A stretch of 64,000 nucleotides of DNA from Anaeramoeba flamelloides (GCA_027625915.1 JANTQA010000026.1:2976001-3040000), one strand, 5' to 3'. Counted from the first letter of the stretch, positions 10,195 through 22,508 are shown. Notes: a model not told the origin generated them from the sequence alone. Numbers and translations: made by a program.

Positions 10195-13100
10195 TTATGT
10201 TGGAAGGTTTTTTTTCTTTTTCTTTTTCCTTTTCCTTTTCCTTTCAATTTCACTCGAACTTGAAGTTTCACCTGAACTATTACTTGTAACTGAACTTTCA
10301 TTACCCTTTTCAATTCCTATTTTACCGGAATTTTTGTTTTCTTTATTATCTTGATTGGATATTTTCTGTTCTTTTTTCTTTCTTTTTTTGGTTATCTTGG
10401 ACTTTTTCCCTTTCCTTTTCATATCACTTGAACTTGAACTTGAACTTGAACTTGAACTTGGACTTGTACTAGAACTGGAACTGGAAATGGGACTGGAACT
10501 AGAACTGGAACCGGAACTTGAACTTGAACTTGTTCGTTCACTTGAAATTGAACTGTCGCTTATACTTAAACTTTTATTACCCCTTTCAATTCCTATTTTA
10601 CCGGTCTTTTTGTTTTCTTTATTATCTTGATTAGATATTTTCTTATTTTTTTTAATTTTCTTATTTCTTTTTATCTTTGAATTTTTATTTTTCCTTTTCC
10701 TTTCACTTTCACTTGAACTATCACTTGTAAATGAACTTTTATTACCCTTCCGAGTTCCTATTTTACTAGAATTTTTGTTTTCTTTATTATCTTGATTGAA
10801 AATTTTCTTTTCTTTTTTCTTTCTTTTTTTATTTGAATTTTCCTTTTTCTTGTTCCTTTTCATTTCACTTGAACTTGAACTTTCGCTTGAACTGGAACTT
10901 GTTCGTTCACTTGAAATTGAACTGTCACTTAGAATTGAACTTTTATTACCCTTTCCAATTTCTATTTTACTGGTCTTTTTGTTTTCTTTATTATTTTGAT
11001 TGAATATTTTCTTTTCTTTTGTTAAACTTTTTTTTCTAGTCTTTGACTTTTTATTTTTCCTTTCACTTGAACTTTCACTGTCACTGTTACTTGTACTTGA
11101 ACTTTTATTATCCTTTTCAATTTCTATTTTACTAGAATTTTTGTTTTCTTTATTATTTTGATTGGATATTTTCTTTTCTTTTTTTGAACTTTTTTTTTTT
11201 ATCTTTGAATTTTCCTTTTTATTTTTTCTTTCAATTTCACTTGAGCTTGAACTTGAACTTGAACTGTTACTTGCACCTGATCTTTTATTATCCTTTCCAA
11301 TTCCTATTTTACTAATATTTTTGTTTTCTTTATTATCTTGATTGGATATTTTCTGTTCTTTTTTCTTTCTTTTTTTAGTTATCTTGGACCTTTTCCTTTT
11401 CCTTTCGCTTTCACTTGAACTTGAACTGTCACTATTGCTTGTACTTGATCTTTTATTCCCCTTTTCAATTCCTATTTTACTAATATTTTTGTTTTCTTTA
11501 TTATCTTGATTGGATATTTTGTTTTCTTTTGTTGAACTATTTTTTTTAGTTTTCTTTTTCGTTTTATTTTTCCTTTCACTTGAACTTGAACTTGAACTTT
11601 CACCCTCACTTGTACTTGATCTTTTATTGTCCTTTTCAATTCCTATTTTACTAGTATTTTTGTTTTCTTTATTATCTTGATTGAATATTTTCTTTTTAGT
11701 TATATTTGCTTTTTTGGTTTTCTTGGACTTTTTCCTTTTCCTTTCACTTTCACTTTCGCTTAGGCTGGAACTTTTTTTTAAACTTTCATTATCACTTGTA
11801 CTTGAACTTTTATTATCCTTTTCAATTTCTATTTTACGGGAATTTTTGTTTTCTTTATTGTCTTGATTAGATATTTTCTTTTCTTTTTTCTTATTTCTTT
11901 TTATCTTTGACTTTTCATTTTTCATTTCACTTTCACTTTCACTTGAACTTGAACTTTCATTATCGCTTGTACTTGAACCTTTATTGTCCTTTTCAATTTC
12001 TATTTTACTAGTATTTTTGTTTTCTTTATTATCTTGATTGGATATTTTCTTTTTAGTTATCTTTGTTTTTTTGGTTTTCTTTGACTTTTTCCTTTTCCTT
12101 TCACTTTCACTTCCAATTTCACTTTCACTTGAACTTGAACTTTCGCCCTCACTTGTACTTGATCGTTTATTACCCTTTTCAATTCCTATTTTACTAATAT
12201 TTTTGTTTTCTTTATTATCTTGATTGGATATTTTCTTTTTAGTTATCTTTGTTTTTTTGGTTATCTTGGACTTTTTCCTTTTCCTTTCACTTTCAATTCC
12301 AATTTCACTTTCACTTGAACTTGAACTTTCACCCTCACTTGTACTTGATCTTTTATTGCCCTTTTCAATTCCTATTTTACTAGTATTTTTGTTTTCTTTA
12401 TTATCTTGATTGGATATTTTCTTTTTAGTTATATTTGTTTTTTTGGTTATCCTCGACTTCTTCCTTTTCCTTTCACTTTCACTTGAACTTTCACTTGAAC
12501 TTTCGCTTAAACTTGAATTTGTTCTTTTATTTTTAGTCGTGTTTTCTTTGCTTTTTTTTTTCTTTTTTGATTTTTTTTTGAGAGAACTTTTCGTTTTTTC
12601 ATTTTGATGTTCGTTACCTTGATCTTTCATTTCTAAACCTCCGTTTTCTTCTTCGTTCCGCTTTCCCTTGAACCCTTTCTTAAAAATTTGTTGATCTTTT
12701 TTTCTAATTTTTTGCTCATTTGTATTTTTCATTTGCAGTGATTTCTCTTCTTTGTTGTCTTCTTTTTTTTCGTTTTCTTTGGGTACAGCACTGTCTTTTT
12801 CTACAAAGATTTGTTTTAGGTTTTTTGAATTTGACATTGAGAAAGGCCTTTTACTTTGCAAATTATTCTCATTCAAATTTAATAGTCTGTTATCATTTTG
12901 GTTATTTGTATTCTTCTGTTTAACCCCAAGAGTGTTACCAATGCTTTTTTTGGTGTTTGTTTGTGGTTTGGCCTTTTCTTCATAAAAGAAATTAATGGTT
13001 TTTGAAAATTTAATAAGGTCTCTTTTTGGAATTTCTTGAAAGTTAATATACTTTGAGAGATTTAAAACACTTTTCCCTAGATTCGTTGCATTTGTTGCGA

Positions 13101-13725
13101 TACTATTTTCTGAACATAGGTATTGAGCTCTTTCCATAACTCTTTCAGCTAAGGTGTGGCTGTCTAATTTGGTTTGTGAATACTTTAATAATTCAATTAT
13201 TACTTTTTCAGATAATTTATTTAAGCAACCATAGCGCCGAAATATTTTGGTGTAATTCGCCAAAACAAATTTGAAAATCATTTTGTTCAGAGTTGGGGAA
13301 TTTAACGTTTTTGATTTGTTATAAAATTGAAGTGCGTTCTTTCGATTTATTTCACTTTTGATCCATTGAAAGCAAAGACGATCCAAATCAAAAGTTGAAA
13401 ATTGCTGGCTGATTACAAAGAGTTGAAAGACATTATTTTGATGAAGCTTAACTTTCCGTTTGTATACAAAATTTAAATAGTCTTCAAAGTGTTGAGGATC
13501 GATCGAATCAATTTTGATCTGAGTAATTACTTCATCAGATTTGTCTTTCATTTTTTGCTTCCAATTCTTTGGGTAGAGCAATTGTTCCCAAAATGACGAA
13601 GAGATTGAAAAGACTAATTTGTGGCAATAGTATACTCTTGGTTTTTTTCCAACATGAAATTCAATATCTGAGAACTTTTGTTGGTTTTTTAAAAGTTGGA
13701 TCAAAAAAGAAATTGTTGTTGTCAT
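10195..13725 (-). CDS. BTB/POZ protein with long Ser/Lys repeat tail
   Basis: Single exon. The open frame reaches back to a TTG at 13776, but the first ATG is at 13725 (MTTTISFLIQLL), giving 1176 aa. Residues about 6-115 are a BTB domain: the opening FSDIEFHVGKK, then YYCHKLVFSISSSFWEQLL, then FEDYLNFVYKRKV are the usual landmarks. Residues about 118-215 look like a BACK-type helical segment. BTB domains dimerise and often recruit Cullin-3, but with no Kelch or other substrate domain this is open. From about residue 430 the protein is 12 imperfect units of about 55-90 aa: KKISNQDNKENKN, then SKIGIEKGNK, then a Ser/Glu block, then a Lys/Arg block. The alternating acidic-serine and basic blocks resemble nucleolar Nopp140/Srp40-type tails, suggesting a nuclear phosphoprotein (inference). 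Confidence 0.85.
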   Translation of the reverse strand: MTTTISFLIQLLKNQQKFSDIEFHVGKKPRVYYCHKLVFSISSSFWEQLLYPKNWKQKMKDKSDEVITQIKIDSIDPQHFEDYLNFVYKRKVKLHQNNVFQLFVISQQFSTFDLDRLCFQWIKSEINRKNALQFYNKSKTLNSPTLNKMIFKFVLANYTKIFRRYGCLNKLSEKVIIELLKYSQTKLDSHTLAERVMERAQYLCSENSIATNATNLGKSVLNLSKYINFQEIPKRDLIKFSKTINFFYEEKAKPQTNTKKSIGNTLGVKQKNTNNQNDNRLLNLNENNLQSKRPFSMSNSKNLKQIFVEKDSAVPKENEKKEDNKEEKSLQMKNTNEQKIRKKDQQIFKKGFKGKRNEEENGGLEMKDQGNEHQNEKTKSSLKKKSKKKKKSKENTTKNKRTNSSLSESSSESSSESERKRKKSRITKKTNITKKKISNQDNKENKNTSKIGIEKGNKRSSTSEGESSSSSESEIGIESERKRKKSKITKKTKITKKKISNQDNKENKNISKIGIEKGNKRSSTSEGESSSSSESEIGSESERKRKKSKKTKKTKITKKKISNQDNKENKNTSKIEIEKDNKGSSTSDNESSSSSESESEMKNEKSKIKRNKKKEKKISNQDNKENKNSRKIEIEKDNKSSSTSDNESLKKSSSLSESESERKRKKSKKTKKANITKKKIFNQDNKENKNTSKIGIEKDNKRSSTSEGESSSSSSSERKNKTKKKTKKNSSTKENKISNQDNKENKNISKIGIEKGNKRSSTSNSDSSSSSESERKRKRSKITKKRKKKEQKISNQDNKENKNISKIGIGKDNKRSGASNSSSSSSSSSEIERKNKKENSKIKKKSSKKEKKISNQNNKENKNSSKIEIEKDNKSSSTSNSDSESSSERKNKKSKTRKKSLTKEKKIFNQNNKENKKTSKIEIGKGNKSSILSDSSISSERTSSSSSESSSSSEMKRNKKKENSNKKRKKKEKKIFNQDNKENKNSSKIGTRKGNKSSFTSDSSSESERKRKNKNSKIKRNKKIKKNKKISNQDNKENKKTGKIGIERGNKSLSISDSSISSERTSSSSSSGSSSSSSPISSSSSSTSPSSSSSSSSSSSDMKRKGKKSKITKKRKKKEQKISNQDNKENKNSGKIGIEKGNESSVTSNSSGETSSSSEIERKRKRKKKKKKNLPT
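10231..12420 (-). repeat. 12-unit coding tandem repeat in the BTB gene
   Basis: Units start at the sequence encoding (K)KISNQDNKENK. The two units covering 12038-12409 are exactly 186 bases (62 codons) each and nearly identical, so the array has been expanding recently at that end; units towards the C-terminus vary in length, mainly in the serine run. Confidence 0.8.
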
Positions 13726-15328
13726 TGAGGAAAAAATGAGAAAATGATTGATTGATTTTGAAAAGGTTTGTTTCAAACAGAGATAGAACTCTTTTGTTAA
13801 TCAAAAAAAACCTAGTTAATAATGAGACAGGGTTAAGGTTGAAGAAATGTTGTACATTTGAATTGTATTCTTTCAGTTAATTAGTTTGTTTTTTTTTTAA
13901 TTACCTAATTTATATGAAACCTTAATAGTAAAATCAGTAAATTTTTTTGGAGAAAAAGCCAATAAAAACGTTAACAGTGAAAGTGAAATTGAACAATTTT
14001 CACCATAGTGTTAATTGAAATAGATATGTTAAAAAATTTTCGGTTCCTTTTCCAAATTGTTTTTTTGTTAAATTGAGTTAGCAAACAATTTAATTGTAGT
14101 TTTTTGTTTCTTTTAGTCGAGAAAAATATGAAAATGGAAAGGAAAATTTAGTGAGAATGTTCCTTTATTTATAAATTCAAATATCAGTAAGATTTAAATT
14201 TACTACCTTCAGAATTTTGTCTTATACTCTGATTATTTTTCTGAATATTTTCATACTTGTTGACGATAGAATGAGTTAAGTTTCAATATATTACAAACCA
14301 AAAATATTTAATTTTATTTTACCAAAAGTTTTACTTTTTTCATTTTAAATTCAAAGGTTACCTTGAAAATATTGTGAAAACAATGTCCTATTATAAAAAT
14401 ACAATTCCATTTTATTTACATATATTATCGAATTTGAATTGTATATATATATATATATATATTTATGAATAAGATCTCAATATCCCATAAGATTAGAAGT
14501 AAAATTTTACTTTTATTTTTATTTTTATTTTTTTTCTAATGATCCAATCTAATTCAACAAAATTACCCACTATTTATCTAAAATTCTATATCTATTTACA
14601 TTTTTTTATCCCAGCTATAAAAATGGTTTGAGTAATGTTCAAGAATTTCTTTAATTATCTATTTTTGTGGGGGAAAGGTGGAATATATTATTTATCCCTT
14701 AATGACCGAAAATTCTTAATTAAAATTTAGTATAAAATCATATATTTCATTATTTTATGAAAGAGGCCAAAATATTCGACCAAGTAGATATAAAATGAAA
14801 TATATAACGATATTATATTTTTAATTAGAACTTTAAAGACCAGTTGAGTTCATAAATATCATTTTTTTTTTCACTATAAAGATTTGTATTTGAATTTTTC
14901 TTTTTGTTAATTTGATCACATTATTTTTGTTTTTTTTTATTAATTTAAAAGCTATTCAAGATCTTTTTTATACAATCCCAACCCAAGGCACCAATTCTAG
15001 AGTGTTAACCAAGTTCGAATATCAAATGAATTTATTTTAAGAAATGGTTCATCTAGTTTGCTTCAATTATTTTATCAGTGTTTATAACAATTTATTTCGT
15101 TTGGATGGCTTTTGCGAAGATCTAATAATAAATTAATTAAATTTGAAAATTTTAAGATTTTTTCAAAAACAACTTAAGTAATTCTTTAAATGGTTTATTA
15201 TCATTTAACCCCCCCTACAAACACATAATAAACTATAGCAAGAATAAGATGAACAGAAATATCTTAAAAAATGAACTTGAAAAAAGTAAAAAATATCAAC
15301 AATAAAAAGAATAAGTTGTATATTTATG

Positions 15329-15911
15329 TAAACAACATTTCACCCAAATGTTCCCATCCAAAAATGAAAAATTCACTTTTCTTACAAGAATAAATCAACA
15401 TATGATTGTTTAGAAATAATTTTATTAAAATCTTCTGATTAATTTTGATATTCGCAAAAGAAATACATGAACAATCATTAAAATCTCAGAAAAAAATACA
15501 ATTTTCAAAGAAATTTTTGGGCCACTTTCCTTGTAACGTTTCATGGATAATTTCTCAATATCTTTGGAAAATTAAAATTGTGCAGTATAAGATTTTTTAA
15601 TAGTAAATGTATTTATTTTAAAAGACATTTACTAGACGTCACTTTTCTGTAATGTTTTATTTTTTTTTCAAATACATTTTGTTTTTTCGAATGAACTTTT
15701 CATAAAAAAAAAAAAAGAAATCCAAAAGAAAAAAAAAGCAAAAAGTAAAGAATAAGAAAAAAAAAAGAAAAAAATTGGCTAAAATGAGAAAAAAAATCGG
15801 ATCTAAAAATTGAAAATTTATTTTGTGTATATTAATGAATTAAAATAAAAAGAAGATGTTCTAGATCTTCAATAAAACTCCGGACCTTTGACTAAAAGAA
15901 AGTTTATATTT
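15329..15911. mobile_element. F2 short DNA element
   Basis: Left end taaacaacatttcacccaaa with tgttcccat, right end actccggacctttgactaaa with agaaagttta: diverged F2 inverted ends, about 580 bp apart. No open frame of note. Confidence 0.6.
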
Positions 15912-15963
15912 GTTTCAAGATATAAACTTTGTTTCAGGTACAGGTAAAAAAATTTTTCACATA

Positions 15964-16447
15964 AAGTAGCGAAAAAAATACCAGACAAGAATTTTAATTG
16001 TGATTATTTGTAAAAAAATTTGTGTAATTTCATTTATTTACAATCAAATCCTTTTTTTAAGAATCAAACTTTTAAAATTATAACTCAATCACTTATTAGA
16101 TTGATGATTTATGAAATTAAACTGGTCCAAAACAACATTTAGCCAATCAAAAAACTCAGAATAAAAATTATCATTTTCCAAACTCTAGTAAAACTCAATA
16201 AAACTCAATATCTTTTTCAAAAAAATTTAATGTATTTAAGCTATCAAACAATTACTCGAGTATTCTAGAGACGCCTTACTTTTATGAACTTTAGGTAGGT
16301 TTATTACTAATCTCATAAAATAATTGATTATTTATAATAAGGATTTGATTGAAAATATTTGAAATTACACAAAAATTTTACTAATATTCACAATCAAAAA
16401 TCTAGTCCGGGATTTTTTTCATGTCCGGTATTTTTTTCCCTACTATA
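15964..16447. mobile_element. F4 short DNA element
   Basis: Left end gtagcgaaaaaaataccaga, right end tgtccggtatttttttccct with actata; inverted ends. The interior block ttatgaactttaggtaggtt matches copies at 20018-20485 and in the double copy at 30406-31459. Confidence 0.65.
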
Positions 16448-17489
16448 CCACTTATTTTTGATAATTATGCTTTGAAGAATAAAGTAACAAATAAAGAAGA
16501 ATTATACACATCAAATAATAGCTGATATATTTTACCCAATAAAACTAATAAATAAATAGATTTTCTGAAAAAATTGAAAAACTTAAATTCTTAGGCATTA
16601 TTGAAATAAACAACAATATTCATAATGATTTTATATTGAAGATCCAATGAAAATCCCAATAGAAATCAATATTATTTCTCTTTGATCGTTTTTTTTTTAT
16701 TTCAATAACTTTAGAATATTGTTTTTTTATCAAGAGACTATAAATCTTGCAATAATAAAAAAAATTGAGAAACTATAAAATTTGAAATAAAAAAAAAATG
16801 TAAAACTGTAAGATATCAAATTAAAAATGAAACAATTCAAAAAATTGACTTTTTGCTTTAGTAAAATTGGTAAATGTCAAATAAAATAATAATCTAAAAT
16901 AATTATGTTGAATTTCGTTTCTTTAATAATTCTCTATAAAAATTTTTCTATTTTTCAATTTTGAGTAAGGTTGTTAATTTAACCACAAAATAAGTGGTTA
17001 AAAATCTTGGAGGTAGTAGATATTGGTTCCTTTTGATGTTAAATACTAAAATAGTAAATTGTAAAAATTAATAAAACTCATCCCAAGAATCAACAATAAA
17101 ATTAATTGGGATTCAAAAAACCTAATGATTCTTTAAAAAGAAATTTATAATTATAATTATAATGGATTGCTAAATTCATCTTGTTGGGAGTGTTATTAGT
17201 CGTTTTTTATTAATTTAATAAATATAAAGAAAATTTATTTAATTTTTCTATTATTTCCCAAATTAAAAAAAAACATAGGCACTCTAGACATTCCACAAGA
17301 ATATTCTAATATAATAAAAAACCATAAATATTTATTTCTAACCCAAAAATATTTAATTTATCCTTCAAGTTCAATAATGTTAAAATTTAGGTAGGTTACA
17401 AACTGCTTATATCGATTTTATTATGTAAGAAATAAAAATTCAAAAAAAATTTGCCCTTTATTTTTAAAATATAAACAATAAGAAATTAG

Positions 17490-17719
17490 AAAAGATTGAT
17501 CCTTTTTTATGTTTCTACCCTTCCTATGAAAAAGATCGATTAATTTTTCAAAATAAACTAATAGAATTAAATCTTAATGAAATAATTGTAAACTGTGACA
17601 GTTCAAGACTATTTCCACTAATTAACAATTGTGAAACCTATGATTTTACGCTTAAATTTCTGAAAGGGAATTTAAGTATAAGAACATCTAGAATGTCAAT
17701 TACACTTCTCCCTCAATAA
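17490..17719 (+). CDS. possible terminal exon of an unknown gene
   Basis: After an attag acceptor an open frame without an early ATG runs 76 codons to TAA at 17717: it reads KIDPFLCFYPSYEKDRLIF, later EIIVNCDSSRLFPLINNCE and finally MSITLLPQ. Residue composition (Cys, Asp, Arg, Pro) looks more coding than the flanks, but there is no recognised domain and no upstream exon was identified. Chance open frames of this length are expected a few times in a window this AT-rich. Confidence 0.25.
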
Positions 17720-18292
17720 AAAAAAAAAAAAAAAAATAGTAAACTGTTCATTGTTTTAATTCTATATCTCTGATAAAATAGAGATAAAAAAAAAAAAAAA
17801 AAAATCTGGAATTAATAAAAAATAATAATAAAAAGCTTTTTTAGAGTCTAGTTGACATTAAAATAATAACGAGGAATTTTGTATTTTAGTTCAAAGAAAA
17901 ATCTATTAATATTTAAAATTTTTTTTTATATAAGATTTATTATCTTCAAAATTAAAAGTTCCTTCAATTAAAAATTAAATCTTATTTGTTGATCGATTAA
18001 GAAATTCAAAAATCTGATCTTAAAAATAATAAAGTAGTTTTAAAAAGGTTCTTAATATAGTACTGAAAAAAAGTTTTTCAGATAGTACTGGAAAATAGTA
18101 TTCTATTTAAGTTTAAGAACGGTGTTCTAGATACCTATGAAAGAACTTTTTTGTCACACTTTTTTAATAACGAAATTAAAGCCATTTATTATTTGACATT
18201 CAGAATTTTGTTCATAATTGACGATTTATATTCAATTTCTTTTTTATTCTTTCTTTGTATGTGTACGTGTTGTTTTTGTATTTATAACACTC

Positions 18293-18977
18293 TTATAATA
18301 CCGAAAGAATAAAAAATAATATAATGCCAAGAAATAAAAGCAAAGTATTTGCAAATTTATTTTGTGGTTGTTGATTCTCCTGATCGATTGTTTCCTCTCC
18401 AGAATCTAAATCAACTTCATTTGCACGATTTCTGATCCTTTGGTTTGTTGAGACTGAAAAATTTAAACCTGGGAAGACACCCATTTGCATACCAAAAATG
18501 CCTGTCGATATTTGAAAGTTTGGCCTCATAAATTGTTGATTCTGGGGATTGTTTTGTTCTTGTCTTTTCCTATGTCTCCGCGAGGGGCGGTTTCTTCTTG
18601 CTTTTGGTCTTTGTGGGACGCTTTTTTTTTCGGTTATTTCCTCTGTATCATTCTGATCATGATTGTTCTTGTGTTGGCTATTATTTTTTGTTGTTACATT
18701 GGGGGCTGTAGAATTTCCATAAACGGGGATAATGTCTTTGTCTTCTTGGAGATCATTTCCACATGTTGGGCATTTTGAATTCTCTCGATCAAAATGGTTT
18801 TTTAAACAAAACCAACAAAACAAATGCCCACAAACCGTTAGTACAGGTTCTGTTGCAAAATTATAACAAATTCCACATTGTCCAATTTCCTTCTTTTGTT
18901 TTTGTTTTTCTTTTTCTTTTTCTTTTTCGTTTTGTTGATTCTTTTGTTTTTCGTTTTTTATTTGTTGATTCTTTGTT

Positions 18978-19009
<32 letters not shown>

Positions 19010-19384
19010 GTTAAGATTAATTGTATCAATTAGATTTTCATTTGTGGTTTCGTTTTCTGTTGTTACTTTTTGTTCTTGTTGTTTTTTGGTTTGTAGATTT
19101 TGGAAAAATTGTTGGAATAATTCATAGTTCCTTTGAGCAGCATTTGAGCAAACTACGTGTAATTTGTTTTCTTTTTCTTCTTCTTGTTCTTTTTTGACTT
19201 TTTCTGTGATTTTTGAATTTTCAGGTTCTGGTTTAAAAGGCAATGAAAGTGGGATATTATTTCCTAAATAATAAAACCCATTTTTTAATTGTAAAGTTTT
19301 CCATGAATCATGTGCAACCAATTCGTATTTACCACAAATTGAACACCACTTTAATTCAAGAGAGAGGTCTTGAATAATTGACAT
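18293..19384 (-). CDS. tail-anchored RING-finger E3 ubiquitin ligase, RNF5/RNF185-like
   Basis: Single exon, 363 aa, ATG at 19384. A C3HC4 RING lies at residues 170-208: CGICYNFATEPVLTVCGHLF, then CWFCLKNHF and CPTCGNDL, the spacing and wording of the RNF5/RNF185 group, including the following DKDIIPVYG. The last about 18 residues (LLLFLGIILFFILSVL) are one hydrophobic segment ending at the C-terminus, so a tail anchor, in the family usually in the ER membrane, where these ligases act in ER-associated degradation. Compared with the about 180-aa animal proteins it has a long N-terminal part: residues 1-60 with a Cys pair (WCSICGKYE) and a folded look, then a Glu/Gln/Lys low-complexity linker (about 60-168). 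A basic Arg-rich stretch sits after the RING. The family call is firm, the substrate unknown. Confidence 0.85.
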
Positions 19385-20017
19385 TTTTTAAGGAAAATCT
19401 AAAAAGATTTTAAAAAAGTACTGAAAAACATAAAAATGAATTTATTAATTTTTGACAAAAAGTCTTTACTGGGGTTGTTCAAAAAGTAAAGAAGAAATTC
19501 CTTTTGAATTTCATTACTGATTAGTTAGTTTGTCCACTCAAAGAAAAAACTGTGTACAAACTCTAAAATTATTAAATTCCTTTTTTCAATTGCCAATTTG
19601 AATAGTTATGAAAAATAATTGCTGAAAATTCAAAAAATACTCATTTTTCTTGAGAAAGATTTACTGGTGAAAGGTTTTGGAAATCTAAAAATTGTAACTT
19701 CAGTTTTTAAACAAGATCTGTCAATGTAAATGATATTAAAAAGTTTAACAATAAGAATTAAGGAAATTCCAAATTTTCAGTTCTAATAATGCATAATTAA
19801 TTCATGATCCAATTAAGTACTACTCACATTTTATACTGTGTTGGAGACTGAAATAAAATGTATTAAAAAGAAAAAATGGTTTAAAAGAATGTCTATTAAG
19901 GAAAGTTAAAATATTGGTCCAACTTGTAGGGTTTTGTTTAGATTAGTGATAAATTATCAAAAAATTTATTGATCCAAAAAATTTGAGTAGTTTCAAAGAA
20001 AAATAACTAATTTTCTC

Positions 20018-20485
20018 TATAGTATTGAAAAAAATACCTGGAATGAAAAAAATCCCTGACAAGATTTGTAATTGTTAATATGAGTGAAATGATTGTGTAA
20101 TTGCTGAATCAATATCTTTTTTTTTAATATCAAACTATCAAAATTATAACTAGATCACTTATTAGAATGGTGATTAATTAAATTACACATGTTCAAAACA
20201 CTATTCAATCACAAAAAAGCCAGAATAAAAATTATGATGATCCAAAGCAATAGCAAACCTCTATCAAACTTTTTGGTCAGTTAAAATAATATAGATCTAT
20301 TTTCGTTTATCAAACAATTACTTGTGGATTCGACACCACTTAAATGGATTTTAGGTAGGTTTATTACAAGGTTCTTAAAAAATTTGGTAAGTTTTTAAAA
20401 AAGATTTGATTCTTTTGAAAAGAAATTATAAACTCAAATACATCAATTCAACTCATATTAACAATTAAAGGTCGTACCAGGGATT
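20018..20485. mobile_element. F4 short DNA element
   Basis: Left end tatagtattgaaaaaaatac is the best-preserved F4 terminus; the right end (gtcgtaccagggatt) is eroded. The interior matches the other F4 copies (caccacttaaatggatttta, ggtaggtttattac). Confidence 0.6.
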
Positions 20486-21867
20486 GAATCAACCTCGATT
20501 ATTTAGGAAATTCTCTAATATAGAACAAATTTTTGATAAAATTCTATATATATATTGATTTTATTATCCCAAATAATATTAGAATTAAAAAAATAAAAAT
20601 ACAAGATCTATCAGTCCTTCGAAATATTACTTAAAGGGGTTTTATTGTAACAATAATCACATTATCCAATCTCAAAAAAAAATCCAATAATTTTTTATTC
20701 AAAGATTTCTAAATTAATTTAATTTTATAAACTAGTTATTTTTATTACAAGGAAAAATCATTTTGAAAATTATTTCACAAAAAATTCAATTTTTAAATTT
20801 ATCTGTCAAATAAACAATACTTTATAAAAATCAAACGGTCTTTTTTGACAAATAAAAAAATTCAAAAGAAAATAAATTTTCAAAAAGATTATAATAAAAA
20901 TAATCTCTAAAACTCATAATCAAAAACAACGATAACAAAACAAATCTCTTTAAATATTATTTTAACTTTGGAATATTTCAAAGATAAGAGGAATTATTAA
21001 ATATTGAAGAAACACTAAAAATAGAAAATGAGTGAATAGATTTCTTTGTACTTTAAAAAAAAAAAGTACTTACTTTACTGAACAACTAATTAAAGACAAT
21101 AAACGAACTCAAACATTGTTCTCTCTACAAAAATAATAAATTGTTTCCAAACAGAGTGAAACAAATTAAAAAATTTAAATTGGGGCTGATTTAATAGATT
21201 CATATCTTGTGTTTTTTTTTCAATACTATACTCATTTTTTACCTCTGACTTCCATAACTTTTTTCTTTATATTTAAATCATTACCATCAACTCTAGAATA
21301 TTTTCAGATAAAACTGAAAAAAAAAAAAAAAATTGAAACCTGTTTGGGCTTTCAAACCTTTTCAAGGTAAATTATATATTCAATTATGAAAATAATTTTA
21401 CTGAATTACAATTTTTTTGAAAAAAAAACCTTTGATATCAACCTGGTAGAGATTTCTTGACTCGGCATTCTTTTAAGACAATAAATTTAAATTTTATCAT
21501 GAAAGTGAATCTAGAGGAAATAGAATTTGGATATTCTCTAAGGGGTTAGAAACTCAATATTAATTGTTATGATAGGGTAATAGTACATTTAATTTTACAA
21601 AGATCCATTAAGTTTGATAAACAGGCCCCTTTATCAACTTTTGGAAAATGAGTTTTCATTTTAAAAAGAATTCATTTTTGATAATTATTGTTTAATATAA
21701 ATTTTTGATATTTTTTTATTTGGAAATCGTTATAAACTCAATTCCATAATAAATGGTCCATGTTACATTTGAATTTTGAATTTATTTTGTATTGTTTTGA
21801 ATTTTTTCCCCTCACAATGAAAAGTTTGCAAATAAATCATTTTTTCTCTTTTTTATTTTTTCAACAG

Positions 21868-22009
21868 TGTTTTGTTAAAATGGAAAATGAAAATGAAAAA
21901 TTGGTGGGAAGTAACAGATGAATTAATGAAAAAATTGGTTTCAAATATGAAAAAGAGATTATATTTAATTATTCAAATGGAAGAAGAATTGAGAAATGGG
22001 TTTTATTAA
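21868..22009 (+). CDS. possible terminal exon, Trp/Lys-rich, unknown
   Basis: A strong acceptor (about 25 pyrimidines ending in caacag at 21867) is followed by one base and 46 codons ending in TAA. It begins VLLKWKMKMKNWWEVTDELM and ends with LIIQMEEELRNGFY. The splice signal and composition are coding-like. No upstream exon with a phase-2 donor was found between here and the RING gene. Confidence 0.3.
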
Positions 22010-22371
22010 TATTTTAAATTTTCTATTTTTTATTTAATGCTTCTTTTAAAATAAATTATCCAATTTTTTTAAATGTTTTTTTTATTTCTTTTTCTTTTAT
22101 TTTTGAACAAAAAATAAATATCTCTTGAGTATATAACTGAATATTAAAATCGAAATTTTTATATTATAATAGATAATTTCAATCATTAAAAATATTATTC
22201 TTTAAAATTTGATTTTTAATGGGAAAATGATTTTGAAATGGGGTTTATATGGATAAATAAATCGAAATATTTTAAAAAAAAGTTAATATTTTTCTGAAAT
22301 TACACGTTTGATAATTTCTTGATAGTTTGCATAGCAAGTTTAAATATGAACTTTTGTAAAAAATAGAATTT

Positions 22372-22508
22372 TTACAAATTTAGAGAAATAGAAAGAGTTG
22401 AATTATTTTGCTCAAATTCGGTAATTTTAGTAAAAGAAATCCTTGTTTTGATACTTAAGCTCAGAGGGGGTTCAATATAAAATTGTTTGGAACATACCCA
22501 TACTTTTT
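22372..22508 (-). CDS. possible terminal exon, unknown
   Basis: After a tataatccag acceptor the frame reads KVWVCSKQFYIEPPLSL and continues through IKTRISFTKITEFEQ to TAA. Coding-like composition, no recognised family, no confirmed upstream exon. The same frame is also open upstream of the acceptor for about 20 codons. Confidence 0.2.

Larger units (their letters stand above)
13726..17489. other. non-coding, transposon-rich
   Basis: Contains an (AT)n run near 14441-14462, an F2 element (15329-15911), an F4 element (15964-16447), and the inverted gatcaagagact-type block shared with the elements at 331 and 7490 (16560-16760). No convincing gene. Confidence 0.55.

Noticed and set aside
10355-12985. 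Leu/Glu- and Phe-rich plus-strand frames opposite the BTB gene
   Set aside because: Mirror images of the Ser/Lys repeat (for example LELELELEL), no independent coding signal.
13726-13776. Upstream 17 codons of the BTB open frame
   Set aside because: That extension begins at TTG; the first ATG at 13725 is adequate and directly precedes the BTB domain.
14276-14470. Plus-strand open frame of about 64 codons without a start
   Set aside because: Tyr/Phe/Lys-rich, runs into an (AT)n repeat, no splice sites of quality; length compatible with chance.
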